Shown here one piece after another: positions 40,155 through 47,793 of a stretch of 64,000 nt of DNA. Under the pieces are notes generated by a model. That model saw only the letters and a list, made by a program, of their open reading frames with translations, searched no databases and was not told where the DNA came from. Source of the DNA: Actinotalea subterranea. GTDB lineage: Bacteria; Actinomycetota; Actinomycetes; Actinomycetales; Cellulomonadaceae. The position numbers and the translations under genes are program-made. The DNA lies in the NCBI RefSeq assembly GCF_008364845.1, contig NZ_VTTP01000004.1, positions 62,001 to 126,000 on the forward strand. Reading direction: 5' to 3'. Position 1 is the first letter of the stretch. Every line of letters begins with the position of its first letter.

Positions 40155-40616
40155 GTGGTGGAAGCCGAGCTCACGGTGGGCCAGGTCGCCCGGCGGACCG
40201 GTGTGCCGGTCTCGACCCTGCACTTCTACGAGCGGGAGGGCCTGCTCCTCAGCCGACGGACGGTCGGCAACCAGCGCCGGTACCCGCGCGACGCCGTGCG
40301 TCGGGTGTCCTTCGTCCGTGTCTCCCAGCGCGTGGGCATTCCGCTCGCTCGGATCCGCGCGGCCCTCGAGACCCTGCCCGAGGGGCGCACGCCCTCGCGC
40401 GCCGACTGGGCGCGGCTGTCGGCCGGGTGGCGCGACGAGCTCGACCGGCGCATCGACGAGCTCGAGCGGCTGCGGGACGGGCTGGACGACTGCATCGGCT
40501 GCGGGTGCCTGTCGCTGGACCGGTGCCGGCTCGCGAACCCGGATGATGCGCTCGCGGACGAGGGGCCGGGACCGCGGCGGCTCCTGGCGGACGGCAGCGC
40601 GTCGGATCGGACCTAG
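40155..40616 (+). CDS. soxR: Redox-sensing MerR-family regulator SoxR
   Basis: 153 residues. N-terminal MerR helix-turn-helix LTVGQVARRTGVPVSTLHFY ... EGLL ... RRYPRDAVRRV, a dimerisation helix, and the 2Fe-2S signature CIGCGCLSLDRC (Cys113, Cys116, Cys118, Cys124). This spacing is specific to SoxR. In actinobacteria it senses redox-active small molecules such as actinorhodin-type quinones or phenazines. The GTG at 40155 is 80 bp from the divergent transporter start, with the SoxR box between them. The GTG at 40158 would shorten it by one residue. A Pro/Arg tail follows the cluster. Confidence 0.95.
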   Translation: MVEAELTVGQVARRTGVPVSTLHFYEREGLLLSRRTVGNQRRYPRDAVRRVSFVRVSQRVGIPLARIRAALETLPEGRTPSRADWARLSAGWRDELDRRIDELERLRDGLDDCIGCGCLSLDRCRLANPDDALADEGPGPRRLLADGSASDRT

Positions 40617-40656
40617 TGCCCGCACAGGTGCGCGGGTGACCCACGAGACTGGCCCG

Positions 40657-41199
40657 GTGGTGACCCTCGTCTCCGACCGCCTCGTGCTCCGTCCCTTCCG
40701 TGCGTCGGACGGGGACGGTCTCGCGACGTTCCTGACCGACCCGGACGTGCTCCGCTTCGAGCCCTACGGCGCGTTCGACCCGGCCGAGTGCGCCGACGAG
40801 GCCGCCCGGCGCGCCCAGAACGCGGACTTCCGGGCGGTCTGCCTGCGCGCGGGCTCGTCCGACCTGATCGGCAGCCTCTGGTTCCACCGCACCGAGCCCG
40901 ACGCGTACCGCACCTGGGAGCTCGGGTACGTGTTCGCGCGCGCCGCCTGGCACCAGGGCTACGCGACGGAGGCGTGCAGGCGCGTCCTCGACCACGCCTT
41001 CGCGGATCTCGGGGCCCACCGGGTGGTCGCGCACTGCGACCCGCGGAACACCCCGTCCTGGCGTCTGCTCGCGCGCCTGGGGATGCGGCGCGAGGCGCAC
41101 CACCGGTCCGCGGCCACGTTTGCGGACGACGACGCCGGGCGGCCCGTGTGGCACGACGCGTACGTGTACGCGGTGCTCGCCGAGGAGTGGAAGGCCTGA
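40657..41199 (+). CDS. GNAT-family N-acetyltransferase
   Basis: 180 residues. VVTLVSDRLVLRPFRASDGD opens like the RimJ/RimL group. LIGSLWFHRTEPDAYRTWELGYVFARAAWHQGYATEA supplies the strand and the acetyl-CoA Q-x-x-G/A loop (a weakened HQGYATEA). AHCDPRNTPSWRLLARLGMR closes the fold. Substrate unknown. The start at GTG 40657 follows GAGACT plus 6 nt. Earlier in-frame GTG at 40636 has no ribosome site. Confidence 0.85.
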   Translation: MVTLVSDRLVLRPFRASDGDGLATFLTDPDVLRFEPYGAFDPAECADEAARRAQNADFRAVCLRAGSSDLIGSLWFHRTEPDAYRTWELGYVFARAAWHQGYATEACRRVLDHAFADLGAHRVVAHCDPRNTPSWRLLARLGMRREAHHRSAATFADDDAGRPVWHDAYVYAVLAEEWKA

Positions 41200-41224
41200 C
41201 AGGTCGGCGCGTCGGACCGGGGTT

Positions 41225-41273
41225 TTCTGTATCAGGTCTGTAGTGCTACATTGCTACAGAACCCGATACAGAA
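41225..41273 (+). promoter_or_regulatory. Nested GntR/YtrA-type operator and promoter
   Basis: Outer perfect inverted repeat TTCTGTATC (41225-41233) / GATACAGAA (41265-41273), inner CTGTAG (41238-41243) / CTACAG (41254-41259). TTCTGT, 16 bp, TACATT (41247-41252) make a promoter inside it. The start point would lie near 41259, about 25 nt before the ATG at 41284. A strong case for autoregulation by the GntR protein encoded second in the operon. Confidence 0.7.
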
Positions 41274-41283
41274 GGTGGTCCTG

Positions 41284-42276
41284 ATGACCCTCGCGGGATA
41301 CGTCATCCTGTTCGGAGCGGCGGGCCTCGCCACGCTGCTCTGGTACGCGCTGCCCTCCGGCCGCAAGCGCTCGGCCCATGCGTTCGCACGCCGCGTCGAC
41401 CTGGCTCTCGACCCCACCGTCGAGGCGACGGTGACCGCACGGCTCGTGAGGACCGGCCGTGTCGGCCTGCTCAGCGGCGTGGGCGCCGGGATCGTCACGG
41501 CGTGGACGCTCGACGCCACCGCCGGCGTCCTGGAGTCCCCGTACGCGATCCTCGCCGTGCTCGCGGGGTTCTTCGCCGGCAACGCCGTCGGCAGCGGGGC
41601 GCTCGGCTGGTGGGAGGCGCGACGTCCGGTACCCGCGGACGCGCCCCGGATCGCGCGCGCCGAGACCCCGACGCACGCCGACTACGTCGCGGGCCACGAG
41701 CGCTGGGGCGCGTGGGGCGCCGCAGCGGTCTCCGCGCTGCTCGCCGCGGGCCTCGCGATGATCGACTCGACCGGCTTCATCGAGCTCGGTGACCTCCCTG
41801 TGGGCCTCATGCTCGGCGCGGTGCTCGTCCCCGCCGCGGCCGCCGGCGTCGAGGAGCTCGTGGCGCGCAGGCTCATCGACCGTCGCCAGGTCGCCGCGAC
41901 GCCGCTCGAGCTCGCCTGGGACGACGCGCTGCGGGCGCACACCCTCCGGGACATGATCACGGTCCCGCTCGTCGCCGGGATCTGGGCGCCGTTCCTCGTG
42001 CTCAGCGTGATCTCCGACGGCCTCGAGGGCGGGTGGCCCGCGAACCAGGGCGTCGGCCTCGTCTCGGGCCTCGTCCTGATCCTCCTGCTCGCGGCCGGCG
42101 GCATGGGCGTGGTGAGCATCGCCCTGCGCCCGGCCCGGCACTTCCGGTCGCGGCTGTGGCCGAGCGCCCCGGTGCCCGGCGGCACGGGCGGGGCCGGCGC
42201 GGACGGCGGGGCCGGGACGGGCGGTGGGGCCGTCGGCAGCGCCGGTGGCGCGACCCTCGGGCTCGGTGCTCGATGA
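41284..42276 (+). CDS. Polytopic membrane protein paired with GntR regulator
   Basis: 330 residues, about seven hydrophobic segments from MTLAGYVILFGAAGLATLLW to a final LVLILLLAAGGMG. A cytoplasmic loop includes RRLIDRRQVAATPLELAWDD. The last 40 residues are Gly/Ala-rich. I recognise no family. AAGGTGG lies upstream of ATG 41284. Its stop overlaps the GntR gene by 4 bp. YtrA-type regulators usually sit with ABC transporters; here the only partner is this protein, which may need regulation under cell-envelope stress. Confidence 0.7.
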   Translation: MTLAGYVILFGAAGLATLLWYALPSGRKRSAHAFARRVDLALDPTVEATVTARLVRTGRVGLLSGVGAGIVTAWTLDATAGVLESPYAILAVLAGFFAGNAVGSGALGWWEARRPVPADAPRIARAETPTHADYVAGHERWGAWGAAAVSALLAAGLAMIDSTGFIELGDLPVGLMLGAVLVPAAAAGVEELVARRLIDRRQVAATPLELAWDDALRAHTLRDMITVPLVAGIWAPFLVLSVISDGLEGGWPANQGVGLVSGLVLILLLAAGGMGVVSIALRPARHFRSRLWPSAPVPGGTGGAGADGGAGTGGGAVGSAGGATLGLGAR

Positions 42277-42632
42277 CGCTCCTCGTGATCGACCCCGCGT
42301 CCCACGTACCGCCCTACGAGCAGGTGCGCAGCCAGATCGAGGCGCTCGCCGACGCGGGGGACCTCGCGCCCGGGCACCGCCTGCCCACCGTGCGTCGGCT
42401 CGCCGACGACCTCGGGCTCGCCGCCAACACGGTCGCGCGCGCCTACCGCGAGCTCGAGCAGGCCGGCGTCGTCGTGACCCGCGGTCGCAACGGCACGTTC
42501 ATCGCCCTGCGCGGCTCCGACCGCGAGCGTGAGGCGCGCGTCAGCGCGGTGCAGTTCGCGCGACGCATGCGCGAGCTCGAGGTCGGGCCCGAGCAGGCGC
42601 TCGACCTCGTCCGCGCGGCCCTCTCGGGCTGA
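42273..42632 (+). CDS. GntR-family regulator, YtrA subfamily
   Basis: 119 residues. VPPYEQVRSQIEALADAGDL, PTVRRLADDLGLAANTVARA and YRELEQAGVVVTRGRNGTFI form the winged helix-turn-helix of GntR. After it only about 40 helical residues (REREARVSAVQFARRMRELE) follow, too short for a ligand-binding domain, which defines YtrA. ATGA overlap with the membrane gene. The nested operator upstream of that gene is the obvious target. Confidence 0.9.
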   Translation: MTLLVIDPASHVPPYEQVRSQIEALADAGDLAPGHRLPTVRRLADDLGLAANTVARAYRELEQAGVVVTRGRNGTFIALRGSDREREARVSAVQFARRMRELEVGPEQALDLVRAALSG

Positions 42633-42648
42633 GGGCTGGTCCGGCGGC

Positions 42649-42702
42649 GCCCGGTCCGACCGCCCCGCCCGGTCCGACCGCCCCGCCCGGTCCGGACGCC
42701 CC
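42649..42702. repeat. 18-bp x 3 tandem repeat between convergent genes
   Basis: GCCCGGTCCGACCGCCCC at 42649-42666 and 42667-42684, and a copy with two changes at 42685-42702. It begins 17 bp after the GntR stop. Confidence 0.9.
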
Positions 42703-42728
42703 GCCGCTCCGGGCCGGGCGCGTGCAGC

Positions 42729-43460
42729 TCACCGCGCGTAGCGCTCGACGAAGCGCGCCAGGATGCGCGGCGGCTCGTGGACCGTCGCCCGGCTCAGCTC
42801 GCCGATCACGCGGCCGAGCTCGTCGGGCGGGAAGTACCCGGCGTGGCGGTACACCTCGACGCGCGCGACGATCCCGGGCACGTCGAGCTCCGGGTGGAAC
42901 TGCGTCGCGTAGAGGTTGCGGCCCACGCGGAACGCCTGGACGGGGCACGCGGGGGACGTCGCCAGGACGACGGCCCCGCGGGGCAGCGTGCGGACGGCCT
43001 CCTTGTGGCCCACGAACGCGTCGAACGTGGGTGACAGGCCGGCGAAGACCGGGTCGGCGCGGCCGTGCGCGGTCAGGGTGACGGGCACCGCGCCGACCGG
43101 CTCGCCGTACGTGCGGTCCACGGTGCCGCCGAGGTGCACGCCGAGCGTCCCGACGCCGTAGCAGGCGCCGAGGAACGGGAAGTCCCGGGCGACGACCTCG
43201 TCGAGGAGCCCGGAGAGCTCGCGCTCGACCCGGTGCTGCACGGGCGACTTCTGCTCGTCGGGGTCGCTCGTGTTGAAGGGGCTGCCGCCGACGACGATCC
43301 CCGAGTAGTCGTCGAGGTCGATCGGCGGCAGGGGCCCCGCCTCGAGGCGCACGTGGTGGACCTGGTCCGCGGTGAGCCCCCCGAAGCGGAGGATCGCCTC
43401 GAGCTCGCCGGCCGCAGCGTCGTCCTCGGCCCTCGTGGCCAGCAGCAGGAAGGGCCTCAC
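42729..43460 (-). CDS. Class I glutamine amidotransferase-like protein
   Basis: 243 residues. VRPFLLLATR, GIVVGGSPFNTSDP, then the nucleophile Cys100 in FPFLGACYGVGTLG, and the late His/Glu in LYATQFHPELD. This is the triad of class I amidotransferases. Stand-alone proteins like this are usually annotated GMP-synthase-like; no synthetase partner is present, so activity could be hydrolytic or on a different acceptor. GTG at 43460 lies 8 nt after TACGCT. Confidence 0.88.
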   Translation of the reverse strand: MRPFLLLATRAEDDAAAGELEAILRFGGLTADQVHHVRLEAGPLPPIDLDDYSGIVVGGSPFNTSDPDEQKSPVQHRVERELSGLLDEVVARDFPFLGACYGVGTLGVHLGGTVDRTYGEPVGAVPVTLTAHGRADPVFAGLSPTFDAFVGHKEAVRTLPRGAVVLATSPACPVQAFRVGRNLYATQFHPELDVPGIVARVEVYRHAGYFPPDELGRVIGELSRATVHEPPRILARFVERYAR

Positions 43461-43516
43461 GGTCCCCGAGCGTAGTCGGGTTGCCCGAAGGTCTGGCGGT
43501 TCTGCCGTCGATGCCG

Positions 43517-43672
43517 TAGCGTGGCCGCTGAAGTTGCTGTGCTTGCACGTCTCGAGTGCGCCCGGCCCCTCGGCCAGGCGCATTTTCCTTACCAGGATGC
43601 GGACGACGAACACCGCGATTTGACGCGGTCCCGACACGCGGGGCCGTCCGAACACTCCTGAAGGAGACAGCC
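43517..43672 (+). promoter_or_regulatory. Cold-shock 5' leader of the csp gene
   Basis: TAGCGT at 43517-43522 could be the -10 box and would give a leader of about 140 nt before the ATG at 43673, typical of cold-shock messengers. AAGGAG lies 7 nt before the start. The region contains a T-rich patch (CATTTTCCTTACC near 43582) unusual for this genome, but no defined riboswitch. Confidence 0.4.
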
Positions 43673-43876
43673 ATGGCTACTGGCACCGTGAAGTGGTTCA
43701 ACGCCGAGAAGGGCTTCGGCTTCATCGCCCCCGACGACGGCGGCGCCGACGTCTTCGCCCACTACTCCGCGATCGCGACGAGCGGCTACCGCTCGCTCGA
43801 GGAGAACCAGAAGGTCGAGTTCGAGGTCAAGCAGGGCCCCAAGGGCCCCCAGGCGGACAACATCCGCCCGCTCTGA
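43673..43876 (+). CDS. cspA: Cold-shock domain protein
   Basis: 67 residues, the full length of a cold-shock protein. [20 protein letters not shown] carries RNP1 (KGFGFI) and DVFAHYSAI carries RNP2. [18 protein letters not shown] is the standard end. It is an RNA/ssDNA chaperone; many actinobacteria use such copies under normal growth as well. ATG 43673 with AAGGAG. A hairpin follows the gene. Confidence 0.95.
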   Translation: MATGTVKWFNAEKGFGFIAPDDGGADVFAHYSAIATSGYRSLEENQKVEFEVKQGPKGPQADNIRPL

Positions 43877-43923
43877 TCTTCCTCACCTGAGGAGCTCCGT
43901 CGAGGGCTGAACCCCCCGACACC

Positions 43924-45183
43924 TCACCGAACGCCCCGGTCCTCGTGACCGGGGCGTTCGTGCGTCCGGGCACGCTTCGCCACGTACATCGCCTGGTCGG
44001 CCGCCGCGAGCAGACCGGCCGCGTCCCGCGCCTGCGACGTGTCCGCCGAGCCGATGCTCGCTCCGCACGGGACCGTCGTCCCGTCCGGCAGCGTGACGGG
44101 CGCGGCGAGCGCCTCCCGGACCCGCCGGAGCAGGGCCTCGCTCTGCGCCGGGTCCGACTCGTGGACGACGACGAACTCGTCACCGCCGCGCCGGGCGACC
44201 ACGTCGGCCTCGCGCACCGTCGCCTGCAGGCGACGGGCGACCTCGATGAGGACGACGTCGCCCGCGGCATGACCGTGCGTGTCGTTGATCGACTTGAAGC
44301 CGTCGAGGTCCAGGTACGTCACGACGACGGGTGTGCCCGCCCGGCGGGTCCGGGCCAGCGTCGCGTGGAGCAGCACGTCGAGGAGCCGGCGGTTCGCGAG
44401 ACCCGTCAGCGGGTCGCGCAGCGCGAGGTCGGCCAGGTCCGCCTGGAGCCGGCGGATCTCGGTCACGTCACGGCCGGTGCCCTGCAGCGCGCCGGCGACG
44501 CGGCTCACCTGGAGCTCGAGGACCATCCAGGCGCCGTCGGCGCAGCGCACGCGCAGGTCGAACCGTGGCGGGCCGTCACCGCCCCGCAGCGCCCGCTCGG
44601 CGAGGGCCAGGCCGTCCTCGTCGAGGATCGAGCGCAGGTGCGTGAGGTCGTCGCCGAAGTCCTCGCGCGCCCAGCCCGTCATGCGCTCGACGGACGGGCT
44701 CAGGTAGGCCAGGTGCGGCGCGGGGTGGGTGGTCAGACGCCAGACCGCGTCCGCCGAGCGGTCCGCGAGCTCGCGGAACAGCGCCTCGCTCACGGCGAGC
44801 TGCTGCTCGGCGGCGTGGCGCTCTGTCACGTCACGGCCGACGGCGAGGATGTGCGCACCGTCGGGCCCGGGCAGGTACCTGTCCGCCCACTCGACCCACC
44901 GGTCGGGGATGCGGGGGGAGGGGCGCGGCACCGGGTCGTACAGGAAGGGGGTGTCCGGGCCGAGCTTGCTGACCTGCGCGCGCAGGCCGTCCATCTCGCC
45001 GTCGTGCAGCAGCTCGTCCATCCGGCGGCCGATGAGCTCGGCCGGCTCGGACTCGTGCTGCGCGGCCCAGGCGCGGTTGCAGTAGAGGAGGACCAGCCCG
45101 TCGACCGTGTACCGCGCGACCCGCTCGGTCAGCAGGTCGAGCGTCTCCGCGAGGGCGCGGTAGTGGTCGTCCATCTCGGGCAC
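43924..45183 (-). CDS. PAS-GGDEF diguanylate cyclase
   Basis: 419 residues. Two PAS-like sensor regions (about 10-130, with YTVDGLVLLYCNRAWAA, and about 140-250, with YLSPSVERMTGWAREDFGDD) are followed by a GGDEF domain. That domain contains DPLTGLANRR, LDLDGFKSINDTHGHAAGD, the catalytic RRGGDEFVVV and a YVAKRA end. It should make cyclic di-GMP. No EAL domain is attached. There is no transmembrane segment. The GTG at 45183 has a GAGAGG site. Its last codons are formed by the cspA terminator stem. Confidence 0.92.
   Translation of the reverse strand: MPEMDDHYRALAETLDLLTERVARYTVDGLVLLYCNRAWAAQHESEPAELIGRRMDELLHDGEMDGLRAQVSKLGPDTPFLYDPVPRPSPRIPDRWVEWADRYLPGPDGAHILAVGRDVTERHAAEQQLAVSEALFRELADRSADAVWRLTTHPAPHLAYLSPSVERMTGWAREDFGDDLTHLRSILDEDGLALAERALRGGDGPPRFDLRVRCADGAWMVLELQVSRVAGALQGTGRDVTEIRRLQADLADLALRDPLTGLANRRLLDVLLHATLARTRRAGTPVVVTYLDLDGFKSINDTHGHAAGDVVLIEVARRLQATVREADVVARRGGDEFVVVHESDPAQSEALLRRVREALAAPVTLPDGTTVPCGASIGSADTSQARDAAGLLAAADQAMYVAKRARTHERPGHEDRGVR
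43928..43960. terminator. cspA terminator embedded in the convergent GGDEF gene end
   Basis: Perfect 14-bp stem CGAACGCCCCGGTC (43928-43941) / GACCGGGGCGTTCG (43947-43960) with a 5-nt loop. It overlaps the last codons of the minus-strand gene. Confidence 0.85.
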
Positions 45184-45417
45184 GTTGCTGGTCCTCTCCG
45201 CGCTGGCCCGTCGCCGTGTCGCCCTGGTCTCGTACTATCGGCGGCGATCCGGACGCGATGAGGGGCCTAGGTCCCTGCTCCGGGGCGGGCACGCGCGGGC
45301 AGTGAGCGGGATCACGTGCCGAGACCGTCCGTGGGCACGTGCAAGGCGCGGCGCGCTGGCGACACAGGGCAGATGAGCAGCACTCTGGCTCTGCCGAACC
45401 GAGACCTGGGAGACCCG

Positions 45418-45939
45418 ATGCGCGACGACGCCTGGTTCGAGGCGCTCTTCCGCGCGCACTCCACGGCCGTCTACCGGTACTTCCTGCGCCGTGCCGCGGC
45501 CGACGACGCGCAGGACCTGGCCGCCGACGTCCTGGCCACCGCGTGGCGGCGTCGCGACGACGTGCCCGCCGGGGCCGAGCTGCCGTGGCTGTACCGGACC
45601 GCCGGGTACGTCCTGGCGAACCACCGTCGCAAGGGCCGCCCGACGCCCGTCGCGGACGTGCCGGAGGAGGTGGACGACGCCGACCCGGCCGAGCTCGCCG
45701 TCGACGACGACGAGGTCCGCGCCGTGCTCGGTGCGCTCGCGCCGAGGGACCGTCGCATCCTGCTGCTGCACGCCTGGGAGGGTGTGGACGGCGACGAGCT
45801 GGCCGCGATCCTGGGCGTGAGCCGGGGCGGCGCCGACGCCGCCCTGTCGCGTGCACGCGCGCGCCTGCGGCAGGCGTGGGCGGACCGGGACGCCACGGCT
45901 GCGGAGCTGCCCGGCACGCACGGGTCACCCCTCGCGTGA
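45418..45939 (+). CDS. ECF-type sigma-70 factor
   Basis: 173 residues. Region 2: FEALFRAHSTAVYRYFLRRA ... AQDLAADVLATAWRRRDDVP, with YRTAGYVLANHRR. Region 4: LGALAPRDRRILLLHAWEGV and LAAILGVSRGGADAALSRAR with ARLRQAW. It is a short ECF factor of the SigE/RpoE-like kind. ATG 45418 is preferred because GGGAG lies 5 nt upstream; an ATG at 45373 would add 15 residues but has a poor site. The next gene is a membrane-anchored protein without a zinc-binding anti-sigma motif. Confidence 0.88.
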   Translation: MRDDAWFEALFRAHSTAVYRYFLRRAAADDAQDLAADVLATAWRRRDDVPAGAELPWLYRTAGYVLANHRRKGRPTPVADVPEEVDDADPAELAVDDDEVRAVLGALAPRDRRILLLHAWEGVDGDELAAILGVSRGGADAALSRARARLRQAWADRDATAAELPGTHGSPLA

Positions 45940-46072
45940 CCCACCGCCGTCCCGGACCGGTGGGCGGGAGCGGCGCACGTCCCGGGCTCGCACGCCCGCA
46001 AGCCGGTGGACGCAGACGACACAGACGACATGAGAGGCCCGCCCCCGGCGGGACGCATCGAGGAGGTCCGCC

Positions 46073-47521
46073 GTGAACGACACCACACCCCCGGCCGCAG
46101 GCTCCGGCGCGGACGACCCGACGCCGCAGGAGCGTGCCTCCGTCGAGCGGCTGCGTGCCGCGGACCCGGCGGCGACCGCGCACCCGGACGTCGAGGCGCT
46201 GCGGCGAGAGACGGACGAGCGGCGCGAGGAGCCGCTCGACACCGCCGTCCCCGCCCGCGACGAGCTGGCCGCACGGCGCACGCGGTGGTCGAGCTGGCCG
46301 GCGCGTGCGGGCGTGGCGGCGGCCGCGCTCGTCATCGGCGGCGGTGGCTACGCCCTCGGGGCCGCCACCCCCGAGGGGGCCGAGCCCGCCGCGGACGTCA
46401 TCTCGCTCACCGAGGCGCAGCCGGGGCAGGTGCCGGCAGCCGGCGCGGAGGACGCGGCCTCCGCGGGCACGCTCGCGGACAGCCGGCTCTTCTGGCCCGG
46501 CTACGGCGGCCGCACGGTGTTCACGGCATCCGGCCTGTCCCAGGACGGCGGGACGGCGAAGGCGTGGGGCCTCGACCCCTCGCAGGCCCTCACGCAGGAG
46601 GCGGTCGAGCGGGCCGCGGCGGCCCTGGGCGTGCCCGGTGCCGCCACGCAGTCCGACGGCATGTGGACGGTCGGCGCCACCGACGGGTCCGGCCCGACGG
46701 TGTCCGTGTACCCGGACGGCACCGCCTCGTTCAGCTTCTACGACCCCACCAAGGACCCGTGGAGCTGCGTCGCGCCGACCGACGGCGCCGCATCGACGCA
46801 GGGGTCGGCCGGGACCGCTCCCGACGAGGGGGCAGGCGGAGGGTCGGACGACGTCACCACCGACGCCGTCGACCCGTCGGTCGGCATCGCGCTGCCCGAG
46901 CCCGTGCCGTGCGAGCAGCGCGACCTCGGCGCGGCACCGACGGGCGACGCCGCTGCCGCGCAGGTCCGCGACACGCTCGGTGCCCTCGGCCTGGACCCGG
47001 CGTCCTTCGAGGTCGTCGTCGAGGACTCGACGGACACCGCGTGGACGAGCGTCACGGCCTACCACGTGGTCGACGGGCAGCGCTCGGGCCTGATCTGGAG
47101 CGCCGCGCTGAGCGGCGGCGGGCTCCAGTCCGTCAACGGGCCGCTCGCCACGCTCGTGGACCTCGGCGCGTACGACGTGGTGAGCCCCACCGAGGCGGTC
47201 GAGCGGCTCGGCGACCCGCGCTTCGGTGCGGGCGGCGGACCGATCGCGTACCTCGAGGACACCATGGCTGCCCGCGAGGGGGACCAGGCCTCGGTCTCGC
47301 CGCTGCAGACCGTGCCGCCGACCGCGGTGCCCGGAAGCCCCATCGCGTGGCCCGTGGACCAGGTCACGATCGTCGAGGCCCGGCTCGGCGTCGCCCTGCA
47401 CACCCAGGCCGACGGTGCGGCCGTCCTCGTGCCCACGTACGAGCTCACGGGGGACGACGGGGGCATCTGGTCGGTCGTGGCGGTCGCCGACGCGCAGCTC
47501 GACATGACGCCCCTGCCCTGA
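46073..47521 (+). CDS. Membrane-anchored exported protein, partner of the ECF sigma factor?
   Basis: 482 residues. A cytoplasmic N-terminus of about 80 residues (VERLRAADPAATAHPDVEAL, then TRWSSWPARAG) leads to one hydrophobic segment (about 83-102, AGVAAAALVIGGGGYALGAA). A large extracytoplasmic part with Thr/Gly-rich linkers follows, with a possible disulfide pair and repeated strands such as GMWTVGATDGSGPTVSVYP. The position after an ECF gene and the single-span layout fit an anti-sigma-like or sensor role. However, no HxxxCxxC zinc motif is present and no family is recognised. GGAGG 6 nt before the GTG. Confidence 0.72.
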   Translation: MNDTTPPAAGSGADDPTPQERASVERLRAADPAATAHPDVEALRRETDERREEPLDTAVPARDELAARRTRWSSWPARAGVAAAALVIGGGGYALGAATPEGAEPAADVISLTEAQPGQVPAAGAEDAASAGTLADSRLFWPGYGGRTVFTASGLSQDGGTAKAWGLDPSQALTQEAVERAAAALGVPGAATQSDGMWTVGATDGSGPTVSVYPDGTASFSFYDPTKDPWSCVAPTDGAASTQGSAGTAPDEGAGGGSDDVTTDAVDPSVGIALPEPVPCEQRDLGAAPTGDAAAAQVRDTLGALGLDPASFEVVVEDSTDTAWTSVTAYHVVDGQRSGLIWSAALSGGGLQSVNGPLATLVDLGAYDVVSPTEAVERLGDPRFGAGGGPIAYLEDTMAAREGDQASVSPLQTVPPTAVPGSPIAWPVDQVTIVEARLGVALHTQADGAAVLVPTYELTGDDGGIWSVVAVADAQLDMTPLP

Positions 47522-47793
47522 CGGGCCTGGGTGAGCCGGCACGGGCCGGCCGGTGCCGGCCGGCCGTGCGCTGGTGGGCCGCGCTGCCGGCTGTGCGCGG
47601 GCGGCCCGCGCGGCCAGCCGTGCGCTGGCGGCCTGCCGGCCAGCCGTGGCCGGGCGGGCCTGCCCGGCCCCCCGGCGGGGATCGGCGGACCCTGTACCGT
47701 GCGCTCCCGCCGCCAGCAGCGTAGGTTCGGTGCCGCACGACGGCGCCACCCGGGCGCCGTCCGTCCTGGTGCGCGTCGGACGACGCGCCGTCG
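47522..47793. other. GC-rich repetitive gap
   Basis: 272 bp before the MinD/ParA-like gene. The first 160 bp contain many GCCGGCC, GGCCAGCC and GCGCTGG near-repeats that could form hairpins. TACCGT (47695-47700) and TAGGTT (47722-47727) are candidate -10 boxes. No gene seen. Confidence 0.4.
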
